This document shows, piece after piece, positions 50,352 to 60,382 of a stretch of 64,000 bases of DNA. The DNA is taken from positions 95,803 through 159,802 of the forward strand of contig NZ_JADZAJ010000032.1 in the NCBI RefSeq assembly GCF_020852615.1, read 5' to 3'. The position numbers were made by a program, and so were the translations under genes. The stretch is from Nitrosomonas sp. GTDB taxonomy: Bacteria; Pseudomonadota; Gammaproteobacteria; Burkholderiales; Nitrosomonadaceae. How positions within the stretch are numbered: the first letter of the stretch is position 1; every line of letters begins with the position of its first letter. The notes under the pieces were generated by a model. That model had not been told where the DNA came from, made no database searches, and saw only the letters and a program-made list of their open reading frames with translations.

Positions 50352-51395
50352 TTAACCCCGGAAATTATCCTTGTTCATGGCTTTGGTACGTGCTTCCGCC
50401 ACTGAAATAACGCTACGCTTCACCAGATCCGCCAGATTCTGGTCGAGCGTCTGCATTCCAACCCCCTGCCCGGTCTGGATCGCTGAATACATCTGTGCCA
50501 CTTTGCCTTCCCGGATAAGATTACGGATAGCGGGTGTTCCAACCATAATTTCATGAGCTGCCACCCGTCCCTTACCATCTTTGGTTTTCAGCAGCGCCTG
50601 GGAAATAACGGCACGCAATGATTCCGATAACATCGCACGCACCATTTCCTTTTCTTCGGCCGGAAATACATCAATGATCCGGTCGATGGTCTTGGCAGCC
50701 GAGCTGGTATGCAGTGTGCCAAAAACCAGATGACCGGTTTCTGCAGCGGTCATTGCCAAACGGATAGTCTCCAGATCCCGCATTTCCCCCACAAGGATAA
50801 TATCCGGATCTTCCCGCAGCGCAGAACGCAATGCGTTACTGAAACTGTGTGTATCCCGCCCGACTTCACGCTGATTGATCAGGCATTTTTTGCTTTCATG
50901 CACAAATTCGATCGGATCTTCCAGCGTTAGAATATGGCCATACTGGTTTTCGTTAATGTCATTGATCATGGCCGCAAGCGTGGTGGATTTACCTGATCCG
51001 GTCGGCCCCGTAACCAGCACTACACCACGCGGCTGTTGCGCAATTTCAGCGAAAATTTTGGGAGCTTTCAGCTCTTCAAGTGTCAGCACTTTGGATGGAA
51101 TAGTACGCAGAACTGACGCTGCTCCCCGCTGGGTGTTGAAGGCATTGACACGAAAGCGTGCCAGACCGGGGATAGCAAACGAGAAATCACATTCCAGATG
51201 GGCCTCATAAGATTTACGCTGACTGTCGTTCATGATGTCGTACACCATGTCATGCACATCCTTGTGTTCCAGCACCGGAAGATTGATGCGCCGGATTTCT
51301 CCATGCACCCGGATCATAGGTGGCATGCCGGCAGATAAGTGCAGATCAGAAGCGCTATTCTTGACCACAAATGAGAGTAGTTCTACTATGTTCAT
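50352..51395 (-). CDS. pilT: Twitching motility ATPase PilT
   Basis: 347 residues. It has the N-terminal PAS-like domain (ASDLHLSAGMPPMIRVHGEI), Walker A GPTGSGKSTTLA, DPDIILVGEMRDLETIRLA (Walker B), GHLVFGTLHTSSAAKTIDR (His box) and the AIRNLIREGK motif needed for retraction. It drives pilus disassembly at the cytoplasmic membrane. It reads away from yggS, and the 184 bases between should hold both promoters. Confidence 0.97.
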   Translation of the reverse strand: MNIVELLSFVVKNSASDLHLSAGMPPMIRVHGEIRRINLPVLEHKDVHDMVYDIMNDSQRKSYEAHLECDFSFAIPGLARFRVNAFNTQRGAASVLRTIPSKVLTLEELKAPKIFAEIAQQPRGVVLVTGPTGSGKSTTLAAMINDINENQYGHILTLEDPIEFVHESKKCLINQREVGRDTHSFSNALRSALREDPDIILVGEMRDLETIRLAMTAAETGHLVFGTLHTSSAAKTIDRIIDVFPAEEKEMVRAMLSESLRAVISQALLKTKDGKGRVAAHEIMVGTPAIRNLIREGKVAQMYSAIQTGQGVGMQTLDQNLADLVKRSVISVAEARTKAMNKDNFRG

Positions 51396-51579
51396 TCGGA
51401 ATATTTCCTCAGCTTTGTTGGGAGTGACCGGCTGGCAGTGTTTTATGGCCGGCGTTAACAGGTCGACCTGATCTAAAACGGAAAAAATCTCCCAAAATTG
51501 AATGTATTTCCAAACGGCCGGTAAAATCCCGCTGTTATGTTCCTCACACCCGTTTATTTAACCCATTTATTCAATCACC

Positions 51580-53565
<1,986 letters not shown>

Positions 53566-53575
<10 letters not shown>

Positions 53576-54900
53576 GAAAAATCAGGAGCAGTCTGCTTCT
53601 GCTCTGCACCCACAACCACTGTCACCATCCCTGCCGGATCAATCCGGCGCTGGAATGCATCCTTAATCTGCGCCACCGTCACTTTTTCCACTGCCTTCAC
53701 ATAATCTTCCAGATAAGTCAGCGGCAAATCGTAAAAACCGATAACTCCAAGGTATCCCAGAATTTTCTGATTACTATCAATACGCAGCGGGAAACCTCCC
53801 ACAATATTCTGCCGGGCAGCCTGTAATTCTTCCTCGGTCGGCCCTTGCTCAACAAAATCGCTGAGCGTCTTCCGTGTCAGTTGCAGCGCCTGCTCTGCCT
53901 GCTCCTTCTTCGTCTGCAAACCGATTTCAAAAGGCCCTTTTTCCCGGTACGGCATAAATACGCTGTAAACACTGTAAGCCAGCCCGCGTGTTTCACGAAT
54001 TTCCTTCATCAGCCGGGAAACAAACCCGCCCCCTCCCAGAATGTAATTACCTACCAGCAAAGGAAAATAATCGGGATCCTTGCGGCTTAATCCCGGATAC
54101 GCCAGCTGGATATGGCTTTGCGTTGCCGGATGTGCGATCTTCTCGGTCGCCGGTACCGGCTTCCCGACTGGTGGCAGGGTTGTATCTGATTTCCCTGCCG
54201 GCAAATTCCGTGTCAATGTTTCCGCAATGCGATCCGCTTCTTCACGCCGGATATCCCCTATTATTGCGATGATGGCATTGCCGGCCGTGTAACGTGCGCG
54301 GTAAAAATCAACCAGATCCTGTCGCTGCAGTGCAGTCAGCGTGGCTGCCTCTCCTGTTTCACGCAGACCGTAAGGATGTTTACCGTATAACAGCTTCATC
54401 AGCACCCGGTCAGCAATGACTTCCGGTTTGGTATCCGCCTCCTTGAGTGCAGCGATGATACGGGCCCGTTCCCGTTCCAGAATTTTCCCGGGAAACTCGG
54501 GGTGCTGAATAATCTGCGCCAGCACATCCAGCGCACGAGTTCTTTCCTTCTCCCGGCTCAGTGTCCGCAACGACAACCCCGCCCGATCCAGATCAAACGA
54601 TCCACCCAGGTTGGCTCCCACATCCGCCAGTGTCTCGGCAATCTTATCTTCAGACAAGCCACCTGCCCCCATACTCATCAACCGTTGCACCAGCGCAGCA
54701 CGGCCGGAGGTTTCCGCCGTATCAGTACTGCTGCCTGCCGGAAATTCAACACTGAGATCAAGAATCGGCAAATCATGATTCTCAACGAAATAAACCTGCG
54801 CCCCGTTAGCCGTCTGCCAGTGCTGAATTGGCAGGAAGGCCAGCGCCCACTGCGCATGAATACCCAGCCAGAATATGATCAAGAACTGTAAAAATCGCAT
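53566..54900 (-). CDS. M16-family peptidase-like protein lacking the zinc motif
   Basis: 444 residues with a signal peptide of about 21 residues. The M16 fold is evident (VEFPAGSSTDTAETSGRAAL, YPGLSRKDPDYFPLLVGNYILGGGGFVSRLMKEIRETRGLAYSVYS). The HxxEH that should follow GRAALVQRLMS is absent, so it is the non-catalytic partner type. Such proteins usually sit just downstream of a catalytic M16 gene. Here the next 1.3 kb upstream holds no M16 gene but the integron integrase. Confidence 0.88.
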
Positions 54901-54948
54901 ATATCCCTTTCCCGGTAAATTTAGGGAAACGCTGATTTATCCCATCAT

Positions 54949-54991
54949 CTGGGTTGCTTCCTGCTCCATTACATTCGCAGTCGCAATGACG
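54949..54991 (-). repeat. Possible dispersed repeat unit (GTCATTGCGA type)
   Basis: On the minus strand this stretch starts CGTCATTGCGACTGCGAATG and ends with AAGCAACCCAG, which resembles short dispersed repeats seen in many bacterial chromosomes (GTCATTGCGA ... GAAGCAATCC). It lies in the 289-base gap between the M16 gene and intI. Only one copy is in this window, so repeat status is inferred from resemblance. Confidence 0.35.
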
Positions 54992-55189
54992 TTTGTCGCT
55001 TTAACCAGCCTTTCCTTAGTGTTAAATGCACAAACATTGTATGCCAATGCCGGCAGAAGTTTCCAATCACAAGGCCAGAAAAATTACCTCACCTTTCACA
55101 GCCAATGACTAAAACAGGTGACATCTGAAGAAAATGAAGAAAAACCCGGATAACAGGGAAATGACCGTTTCGGTCGGGAAATAAATAAC

Positions 55190-56185
55190 TTACAAGTGAT
55201 CCAGCGGGCTAATCACACCTTTACCCCCCTTGTTTAACACATGGGTATAAATCATTGTGGTTGCTACATCACTATGCCCCAGCAATTCCTGTACCGTACG
55301 AATATCGTAGCCCGCCTGCAAAAGATGCGTGGCAAAGGAATGGCGCAAGGTATGCGGTGTGGCAGGCTTGGTTAGCCCTGCTGCCAACACTGCTTTCTTC
55401 ATCGCGCGCTGCAGCAGTTTTTCATCCATATGATGGCGCCGCTCCGTGCCGCTGCGCGAGTCGATCGAATAACTCCTGGCAACAAAAATGTACTGCCAGA
55501 CCCAGCCAGTCGCCGCATTCAGATACTTTCGCTCCAGCGCATCCGGCAGATACACCGAAGCCATCCCCTTCACAAAATCATCCTCGTACAACAGGCGCCG
55601 CCGCTGCAGATGTTCTTGCAAGGCCGGTATGAGGCGCTGCGGCAGCATCGTCACTCTGTCTTTCGCCCCCTTGCCATCCCGCACCAGAATTTCGCCCCGG
55701 GCAAAATCCACATCCTTCACCCGCAAACGCACACACTCCATCAGCCGCATACCCGTGCCATACAACAGGCGTGCCATCAGCCCATGTGTTCCCTCCATGC
55801 GCTCCAGCACCGCCTGGACTTCCTGCACCGTCAATACCACCGGCAAACGCGCCGGCCGCTTCGCCCGCACCATGTTGTCGAGCCAGGGTAAATCAACCTC
55901 CAACACCTCCCGATACAAAAACAGCAAAGCTGAAAGTGCCTGATTTTGTGTCGATGACGCCACTTTGTCCGACACAGCAAGATGCGTCAAAAAAGACTCA
56001 ACCTCTCCGGCTCCCATCTCTTGCGGGTGTCGTTTATCATGAAACAGAATAAAGCGCCGTACCCACTGGACATACTGCACCTCGGTCCTTATGCTGTAAT
56101 GCTTTAAACGCAACCTGCCACGCAACTGATCGAGCAGCTTGGGTGGTTCAGGTACAGAAATCGGTGGTGTTTTATTCATTTTCAT
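55190..56185 (-). CDS. intI: Integron integrase IntI
   Basis: 331 residues of the tyrosine recombinase family. The catalytic set is R147 (GTGMRLMEC), H278-R281 (PHTLRHSF), H304 (LLGHSD) and Y313 (TMIYTH). The extra IntI-only patch is present at about 214-233 ([17 protein letters not shown]), which separates it from Xer and phage integrases. It binds folded single-stranded attC and joins cassettes at attI. The gene reads away from the cassette array, the standard integron layout. No frameshift is visible, so it should be functional. Confidence 0.97.
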   Translation of the reverse strand: MKMNKTPPISVPEPPKLLDQLRGRLRLKHYSIRTEVQYVQWVRRFILFHDKRHPQEMGAGEVESFLTHLAVSDKVASSTQNQALSALLFLYREVLEVDLPWLDNMVRAKRPARLPVVLTVQEVQAVLERMEGTHGLMARLLYGTGMRLMECVRLRVKDVDFARGEILVRDGKGAKDRVTMLPQRLIPALQEHLQRRRLLYEDDFVKGMASVYLPDALERKYLNAATGWVWQYIFVARSYSIDSRSGTERRHHMDEKLLQRAMKKAVLAAGLTKPATPHTLRHSFATHLLQAGYDIRTVQELLGHSDVATTMIYTHVLNKGGKGVISPLDHL

Positions 56186-56197
56186 TTTACATTCAAT

Positions 56198-56214
56198 ATG
56201 TTACGGAATAACAT
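56198..56214. repeat. Short inverted repeat upstream of intI
   Basis: Arms ATGTTA and TAACAT separated by CGGAA, 13 bases before the intI start codon. It could be an operator for intI or part of the integrase-binding region. It does not match the LexA box of other integrons. Confidence 0.35.
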
Positions 56215-56240
56215 GTTTGTTATACACCTCTTTACAAGGA

Positions 56241-56266
56241 AGTATACACCGCTTGCGGTGTATACT
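56241..56266. repeat. Perfect 26-base hyphenated palindrome next to the attI crossover
   Basis: Arms AGTATACACCGC and GCGGTGTATACT are exact complements separated by TT. The element ends five bases before the crossover G. Such symmetry is unusual for an attI site, which normally is recombined as double-stranded DNA. It may be an operator or a hairpin. Confidence 0.7.
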
Positions 56267-56295
56267 GGACGTTATGAGTCACCAGGATTTTGAGT

Positions 56296-56601
56296 ATGCA
56301 ATGGAGTGAGGAAGTAATCCTTAAGACCAACAACGTGAGCGTCCGAGTTTTGTCCTTGGCACCTAAAGAGGTCGCTCCGTGGCACTTTCACCAGAACGTG
56401 GTCGATAACATGTTTTGCTTGTCTGGTAGCATCCTCATCGATTTGCAAAACCCTAGTGAGAGCCTTTTGCTAGAGCCAGGGCATCGTTGTGAGGTTAAGC
56501 CTGGCCGAGTACATCGGGTTTCAAATCCTCAGGAGAAGGAGGCAAAATACCTTCTTGTGCAAGGAGTTGGGGAGTATGACTTCAACATCGTCAGCTCATA
56601 A
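56296..56601 (+). CDS. Cupin-domain protein (cassette 1)
   Basis: 101 residues from the ATG at 56296, with AGGA eight bases upstream; a TTG two codons earlier is possible. A single cupin barrel is suggested by APWHFHQNVVDNMFCLSG (WHxH metal motif) and PGHRCEVKPGRVHRVSN. The stop TAA lies inside the attC inverse core, typical of cassette genes. Being first in the array it is the best placed for expression. Substrate unknown. Confidence 0.82.
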   Translation: MQWSEEVILKTNNVSVRVLSLAPKEVAPWHFHQNVVDNMFCLSGSILIDLQNPSESLLLEPGHRCEVKPGRVHRVSNPQEKEAKYLLVQGVGEYDFNIVSS

Positions 56602-56662
56602 CAAGTCATTCAACCAGACGCAAAAAGCTGCGCTTTTTCCGCTGGTTAATTCAGCGTTAGGC
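56596..56662 (+). repeat. attC site of cassette 1
   Basis: Inverse core TCATAAC (56596-56602) and core GTTAGGC (56656-56662). Between them imperfect arms AACCAGACGCAAAAAGC and GCTTTTT...GCTGGTT pair. Cassette 1 spans 56272-56656. Confidence 0.88.
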
Positions 56663-56682
56663 GTCAAACACGGTTTTGTTTT

Positions 56683-56910
56683 TTGGTTGCATTTTATTGC
56701 TGTAGTTTTAGCAAATGGTGTGCCGCGTTCGCCCCAGCTTCCGCGTGTTCTTTTGCACAGCAGTTTTGTTTGTGTTGTGTCAGCAACGCAGTGTTTGAAA
56801 ATCTGCTCGCCGTGGTGCGGGCGCGTCACCTTGTTAGAACCTTGCGCGGCTTTCGTGCTTGGCATAATCTTGCAGCATTAGCTCAGCAGCTTTCGGAGAA
56901 AGTGCAGTGA
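56683..56910 (+). CDS. Doubtful 75-codon frame in cassette 2
   Basis: A TTG-initiated frame rich in Cys, Ala and Phe (FYCCSFSKWCAAFAPASAC, FCLCCVSNAVFENL). No Shine-Dalgarno or known family supports it, and it may be noncoding. It is the only frame that lies wholly within cassette 2 (56657-57037). The cassette could instead carry a regulatory or no gene. Confidence 0.25.
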   Translation: MVAFYCCSFSKWCAAFAPASACSFAQQFCLCCVSNAVFENLLAVVRARHLVRTLRGFRAWHNLAALAQQLSEKVQ

Positions 56911-56929
56911 GTTCAACAGCAAACCACCA

Positions 56930-57043
56930 GCCTAACAAGTCGCTCAAGCTGACCGCCTCAAACGGGGCTGCTTCGCAGTTTAGCCCCGTTTTCGGTTCCC
57001 TTCGCGCTGCGCGCTCCGGCGGCAGCTTAGCTCTGCGTTAGGC
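56930..57043 (+). repeat. attC site of cassette 2
   Basis: A long site of 114 bases. The inverse core GCCTAAC (56930-56936) is the exact complement of the core GTTAGGC that opens the cassette. Arms GCTGACCGCC and GGCGGCAGC pair with one extra base, and a second stem AACGGGGCT/AGCCCCGTT fills the middle. Core GTTAGGC is at 57037-57043. Confidence 0.93.
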
Positions 57044-57068
57044 TTCATGGGTGATATCAGGAGGTCGT

Positions 57069-57584
57069 GTGAGTAAGAGCGCAATCGCTACAGCGCAGTC
57101 CATCTTTTCCTCTCGTCTGGACACGCTTGAGCAACTTCTAAAGAAAGCATCTACCCATTTCGGCAGTGACGAGTCATTCCTGGCTGAGCGCATTGCCCCG
57201 GACATGCACCCATTGGGCACGCAAATAGCTTTCACATGCAATCAGCCAAGGAACTTCTCCTTGTGGTGCGGAGGGATGCCCAATGACAACCTTGACCCTA
57301 GCGTTACCTCCGTAGCTCACGCTCAGTCCCATATCAGCAGCACCAAGCAGTTGCTCCATGCCATCAATACCAACGACTCCAAGCGATCTGAAACGGCCCG
57401 CATTGAATTGGGCGGAGGACTCTATATTGAGCTTCGCGGAGAGGAATATATCAATGACTTCTTAATCCCCAATTTCTATTTTCACATGGTAACCGCATAT
57501 GACATTCTTCGGATGAAAGGACTGGAGATCGGAAAAGGCGACTACATGCTTCACCTTGCGCCTTTGGTAAGGCAGGCGCAATGA
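57069..57584 (+). CDS. DUF1993-like protein (cassette 3)
   Basis: 171 residues from a GTG at 57069 with AGGAGG at 57059-57064. Segments SIFSSRLDTLEQLLKKAS, IAPDMHPLGTQIAFTCNQ, IELRGEEYINDFLIPNFYFH and TAYDILRMKGLEIGKGDYM match DUF1993, helical proteins of unknown function related to the DinB-like fold. It ends two codons before the attC site. Confidence 0.82.
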   Translation: MSKSAIATAQSIFSSRLDTLEQLLKKASTHFGSDESFLAERIAPDMHPLGTQIAFTCNQPRNFSLWCGGMPNDNLDPSVTSVAHAQSHISSTKQLLHAINTNDSKRSETARIELGGGLYIELRGEEYINDFLIPNFYFHMVTAYDILRMKGLEIGKGDYMLHLAPLVRQAQ

Positions 57585-57585
57585 A

Positions 57586-57645
57586 GCCTAACAATTCATT
57601 CAAGCCGACGCCGCTTCGCGGCGCGGCTTAACTCAGGCGTTAGAC
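57586..57645 (+). repeat. attC site of cassette 3
   Basis: 60 bases with inverse core GCCTAAC, arms AAGCCGACGCCGC and GCGGCGCGGCTT around a TTC turn, and core GTTAGAC at 57639-57645. It is almost identical to the attC of cassette 6. Confidence 0.94.
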
Positions 57646-57669
57646 CTCAGCCATACTTTCGGGGGATTC

Positions 57670-57873
57670 ATGAAGAACGGAGAACGTGCGTTCGTCATCT
57701 TCTTTGGTCTCCTCTTACTCGGCGCAGGGATCTACGCCGCACTTCTGACAGAGACGCCAGGTGCTTGGCGGTACATCGGTGGCGGAGTGCTTTTCGCGCT
57801 TGGGGTCAATGCTGTCTACGGTGGACTCATCGGCAAGCGCCCTTGGATTTCCAAGATTGGTCCACTGCCGTGA
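57670..57873 (+). CDS. Small two-helix membrane protein (cassette 4)
   Basis: 67 residues from an ATG preceded by GGGGGA. Two hydrophobic segments, AFVIFFGLLLLGAGIYAALL and WRYIGGGVLFALGVNAVYGG, are joined by a short loop (TETPGA), with a basic C-terminus. No known family recognised. Its inclusion in a cassette with intact boundaries and a good ribosome site supports it as real. Confidence 0.72.
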   Translation: MKNGERAFVIFFGLLLLGAGIYAALLTETPGAWRYIGGGVLFALGVNAVYGGLIGKRPWISKIGPLP

Positions 57874-57883
57874 CGGATCTGCG

Positions 57884-57958
57884 GCCTAACAATGCGCTCA
57901 AGCGGGACACAGTGTCAGGCTTCGCCTGCCCCTGCGCCCCTTAGCTCAAACGTTAGGC
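57884..57958 (+). repeat. attC site of cassette 4
   Basis: 75 bases. Inverse core GCCTAAC at 57884-57890 and core GTTAGGC at 57952-57958. The inner hairpin is CAGGC-TTC-GCCTG. The cassette opens with GTTAGAC, so the reconstituted simple sites differ by one base. Confidence 0.88.
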
Positions 57959-57980
57959 GGCAGCTCGTTTCTTTTGTCAG

Positions 57981-58301
57981 GTGGGGTGTCGCAATCGTTT
58001 TGCGCGTGCTTCGTGGCGCATCGCTTTGCTTCGGTGGGTGCCGCGCTTGGCCTGCGTGGTGGCCAGTCGGCGCAAGCCAGTCTTTCGCAGCCAACGCGCG
58101 CGTTTCGGTTTTGGCGGATGCGCATTGCGTGGTGGCTTGTCGCGTTTCCATGCGTTCAACGCGCGCGGTTCGTCGCAGCCGTCCGGTCGTCGCAAGCGGG
58201 TAGCGCTTTGGGCGCAGGCCACAACGGTTATCGCACTTGTGGCACCACAGCCACAGCGGTATCTTTCGGCCGAGCGGCAAGATTGCGGGGCTGCCGCCTA
58301 A
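57981..58301 (+). CDS. Doubtful 106-codon frame in cassette 5
   Basis: A GTG-initiated Arg-, Ala- and Phe-rich frame whose TAA stop falls in the attC inverse core, as expected for cassette genes. However, several other frames on both strands are open in this GC-rich stretch and no family is recognised. Cassette 5 (57953-58377) may therefore lack a protein gene. Confidence 0.28.
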   Translation: MGCRNRFARASWRIALLRWVPRLACVVASRRKPVFRSQRARFGFGGCALRGGLSRFHAFNARGSSQPSGRRKRVALWAQATTVIALVAPQPQRYLSAERQDCGAAA

Positions 58302-58383
58302 CATTTCGGTCAAGCGGACGCCGGTCAACCGCTTTCGTTCTTGCAAACCTTGCGGCCGGCGCCGCTTACCTCAAGCGTTAGGC
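58296..58383 (+). repeat. attC site of cassette 5
   Basis: 88 bases. Inverse core GCCTAAC at 58296-58302 and core GTTAGGC at 58377-58383. Arms AAGCGGACGCCGGTC and GGCCGGCGCCGCTT pair imperfectly. Confidence 0.92.
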
Positions 58384-58386
58384 CAC

Positions 58387-58764
58387 ATGGATATCTCACC
58401 CGCGCCCGAACGTAGAGCCCCGGAAATCGCCGGCGTGGTCGCGGCGGAGCTTGAGCACTTCTCGAGTCCAGACATAGTCAATGCGCTCCGCAAGTTCCTG
58501 GTTGAACCCCGCCTCGAGCTGCGACAGTGGGATTGGTCCCGCGATCACATCGAACTCCCCACTTGGGTCATCGCGGAGAGCTCGAAATATGACTACGGCA
58601 TCGTTTACGCAGAGCGCGGCTTTGGGCCGAGCGCGCCTTGGGGTTTGGTCTTTTCGTCCGCGAACAATTTCGGCGCGGACTACTGCTGGTACACAAGCCT
58701 CCAGTCGGCTTTTGAAGACTCTCGGCTGATCGAAGAGTCCCGGGAGGAGTCAGATGCGGCCTAA
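58387..58764 (+). CDS. Hypothetical protein (cassette 6)
   Basis: 125 residues from the ATG at 58387, only four bases after the core site, so initiation must rely on an unusual or absent Shine-Dalgarno. It is acidic and soluble, with AAELEHFSSPDIVNALRKFL (helical) and IELPTWVIAESSKYDYGIVY followed by GPSAPWGLVFSSANNFG. No known family. The TAA stop lies in the attC inverse core. Confidence 0.75.
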   Translation: MDISPAPERRAPEIAGVVAAELEHFSSPDIVNALRKFLVEPRLELRQWDWSRDHIELPTWVIAESSKYDYGIVYAERGFGPSAPWGLVFSSANNFGADYCWYTSLQSAFEDSRLIEESREESDAA

Positions 58765-58818
58765 CAATTCGTCCAAGCCGACGCCGCTTCGCGGCGCGGC
58801 TTAACTCAGGTGTTAGGC
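58759..58818 (+). repeat. attC site of cassette 6
   Basis: 60 bases with inverse core GCCTAAC, the same arms as the cassette 3 attC (AAGCCGACGCCGC / GCGGCGCGGCTT), and core GTTAGGC at 58812-58818. Confidence 0.94.
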
Positions 58819-58833
58819 ATTTAGGAGTTCTCT

Positions 58834-59268
58834 ATGCATGGTGAATGTTTGTGCGGCCAAGTCAAGTTCGAAATCCTTGGCCGCATTCCAAAGCTCTACC
58901 AATGCCACTGCTCACTTTGTCGTAAGCAGGGCGGCTCTTCTTCAAATGCAGCAACGATTGTTGCCGCTGAAAATTTCCGCTGGCTTCGTGGCGAGGAGAT
59001 CATTAGTTCTTGGGTTAAAGACTCGGGGTTTCGCTCTGATTTTTGCTCAAAATGCGGCTCTCCTGTACCCAATCCACTTAGAAATTTGCCCTATGTTTGG
59101 GTGCCTGCCGGTTTGCTCGATGCAAACGCGCAGTTGGAAATCTGTGCTCATTTGTCTATTGCGTCCAAAGCCGCCTGGGACACAATTGCCTCGCCCGGAG
59201 TGAAATATGAAACCGTGCCTGAGTTATCTGAATTTCTTGAGCTTCTTCACTCAAAAACACATGCCTAA
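58834..59268 (+). CDS. GFA-family (glutathione-dependent formaldehyde-activating-like) protein (cassette 7)
   Basis: 144 residues from an ATG with TTAGGAG upstream. Zinc motifs are typical: CLCGQVKFE near the start, CHCSLCRKQGGSS and CSKCGSPVPN. The second half has VWVPAGLLDANAQLE and HLSIASKAAW. GFA proteins bind zinc and were linked to formaldehyde-glutathione chemistry, but most have no proven reaction. They are frequent as integron cassettes. The stop lies in the attC site. Confidence 0.9.
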   Translation: MHGECLCGQVKFEILGRIPKLYQCHCSLCRKQGGSSSNAATIVAAENFRWLRGEEIISSWVKDSGFRSDFCSKCGSPVPNPLRNLPYVWVPAGLLDANAQLEICAHLSIASKAAWDTIASPGVKYETVPELSEFLELLHSKTHA

Positions 59269-59349
59269 CCCGGCGCTCAACCTCGCTCCTTTCAGTCGCT
59301 GGACGCTGCGCGATAAAGCCGCGCAGCGCCGGTTAGCTCTGCGTTAGAT
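59263..59349 (+). repeat. attC site of cassette 7
   Basis: 87 bases. Inverse core GCCTAAC, strong arms CCGGCGCTCAACC and GCGCCGGTT, inner pairs GCTGCGCG/CGCGCAGC, and core GTTAGAT at 59343-59349. Confidence 0.93.
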
Positions 59350-59363
59350 TTCATAGAGCGCTT

Positions 59364-59912
59364 ATGCCAAAGTTTATCGCCACACTCGCCATTTTCAGCC
59401 TTATCTCAAATTTTTCATTCGCTGCTACCGACGGAGAAAACCAAGCGAGCTCATTCGCAAACATCTACGCTTCACTTTGCCTCAAGCATCTAAATAACCT
59501 TGAGGCACTGCATGAAAAGTTGGAACCAATGCCAAAGTTACCTCCTGAAAAGGCAGCTCATTTTCTAGCTGGCAACGCCGGGGATGCATGGCCCGTTCCA
59601 GACAAGTACGGAACGTTTGTATTGGCGCTTCCTACTGGGAAAAATCTTTGTGCAGTACACGCACGCAGAGCGGACACAGAGACAGCAAAGAAAAAATTCG
59701 CCGGCCTCGTGGCTAGCGCGCCTTCACCACTCGTAGCGAGACAAGTGAGAAATGAGCAAGCGCAAACCACAGCGAACGGCTCAACTCAGACCGTCGCCTA
59801 CGAGTGGTCTGTCCCAAACGCGCCGCGCAAGATGCTATTCACCTTAACAACCGCCTCGTCTGAAACAGCACAACTTCAAGTGCTTGGATCTGCCGCGATC
59901 ATTGGCCAATGA
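59364..59912 (+). CDS. Secreted hypothetical protein (cassette 8)
   Basis: 182 residues with a clear signal peptide (MPKFIATLAIFSLISNFSFA, cleavage before ATDGE). The mature part has FANIYASLCLKHLNNLEALHEKL and LCAVHARRADTETAKKKFAG. Two Cys could form a disulfide. No family recognised with confidence. Intact cassette boundaries support it. Confidence 0.78.
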   Translation: MPKFIATLAIFSLISNFSFAATDGENQASSFANIYASLCLKHLNNLEALHEKLEPMPKLPPEKAAHFLAGNAGDAWPVPDKYGTFVLALPTGKNLCAVHARRADTETAKKKFAGLVASAPSPLVARQVRNEQAQTTANGSTQTVAYEWSVPNAPRKMLFTLTTASSETAQLQVLGSAAIIGQ

Positions 59913-59913
59913 A

Positions 59914-59986
59914 ATCTAACATCCCGCTCCAGCCGACCGTCAAAAAGCTGCACTTTTTTGCCGTCGGCTGAGCTTGCACATTAGAC
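59914..59986 (+). repeat. attC site of cassette 8
   Basis: 73 bases. Inverse core ATCTAAC is the exact complement of the GTTAGAT that opens the cassette. Arms CAGCCGACCGTC...AAAAAGC and GCCGTCGGCTG pair. The distal core reads ATTAGAC (59980-59986), with A in place of the invariant G at the crossover. Confidence 0.85.
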
Positions 59987-60003
59987 AGTAACGGAGAATA
60001 TGA

Positions 60004-60370
60004 ATGTATCAAGGTGAAGAAGGTTACTTTGAGCTTGCTCATCACGAAGATGAGCTAATCAACCATCGGCTTACCTGGTTAATCGGTTCTCAATCGTTAC
60101 TCTTTGCCGGATACGCCGTGTTGTTGACGGTAGAGAAAGACAAATTGGCCGCGTCAATTGAAAAGATACAACTCGCACTGTATTGGCTGCCTTTCCTTGG
60201 AATCTCAGTTGCGTTATTAATCTTAGTTGGCATAGTATCTGCTGTTACAGCCAGTTGTATTCTAAAGGTGCGATTTAGGCGTCCATTGGGCTACAACGTG
60301 GGGAGGCTGGTTGACAGCTTTGCTTTTCCCTGTTGCGTTCATCTTTGCCTGGATAAAAGTCGGACTATGA
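60004..60370 (+). pseudogene. Membrane protein gene with probable frameshift (cassette 9)
   Basis: The frame from ATG 60004 encodes LAHHEDELINHRLTWLIGSQ, then two transmembrane helices (SLLFAGYAVLL and LGISVALLILVGIVSAV). As read it runs on to 60474, past the attC site, with an implausible Ser/Arg-rich tail. In the +1 frame from 60320 a third hydrophobic helix appears (LLFPVAFIFAWIKVGL) ending at TGA 60368-60370, just before the attC. I infer a single-base insertion shortly before 60320. A sequencing error is the alternative. Confidence 0.65.
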
Positions 60371-60382
60371 AACATCTTCTTT

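Larger units (their letters stand above)
56186..56271. other. attI recombination region
   Basis: The stretch between the intI start and the first cassette. The crossover point is inferred as the G at 56271, since GTTATGA (56271-56277) is the exact complement of the inverse core TCATAAC of the first cassette's attC. It contains related sequences GTTATACACC and GTATACACC, which could be integrase-binding repeats. No strong cassette promoter could be identified here. Confidence 0.75.

Noticed and set aside
55163..55175. GACCG/CGGTC hairpin as intI terminator
   Set aside because: Five base pairs and no T tract; too weak to support.
56489..56881. 130-codon frame spanning cassettes 1 and 2
   Set aside because: It starts inside the cupin gene in another frame and crosses the attC of cassette 1.
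57915..58346. 143-codon minus-strand frame across cassettes 4 and 5
   Set aside because: It crosses an attC site and cassette boundary, so it cannot be a cassette gene, and no family is recognised.
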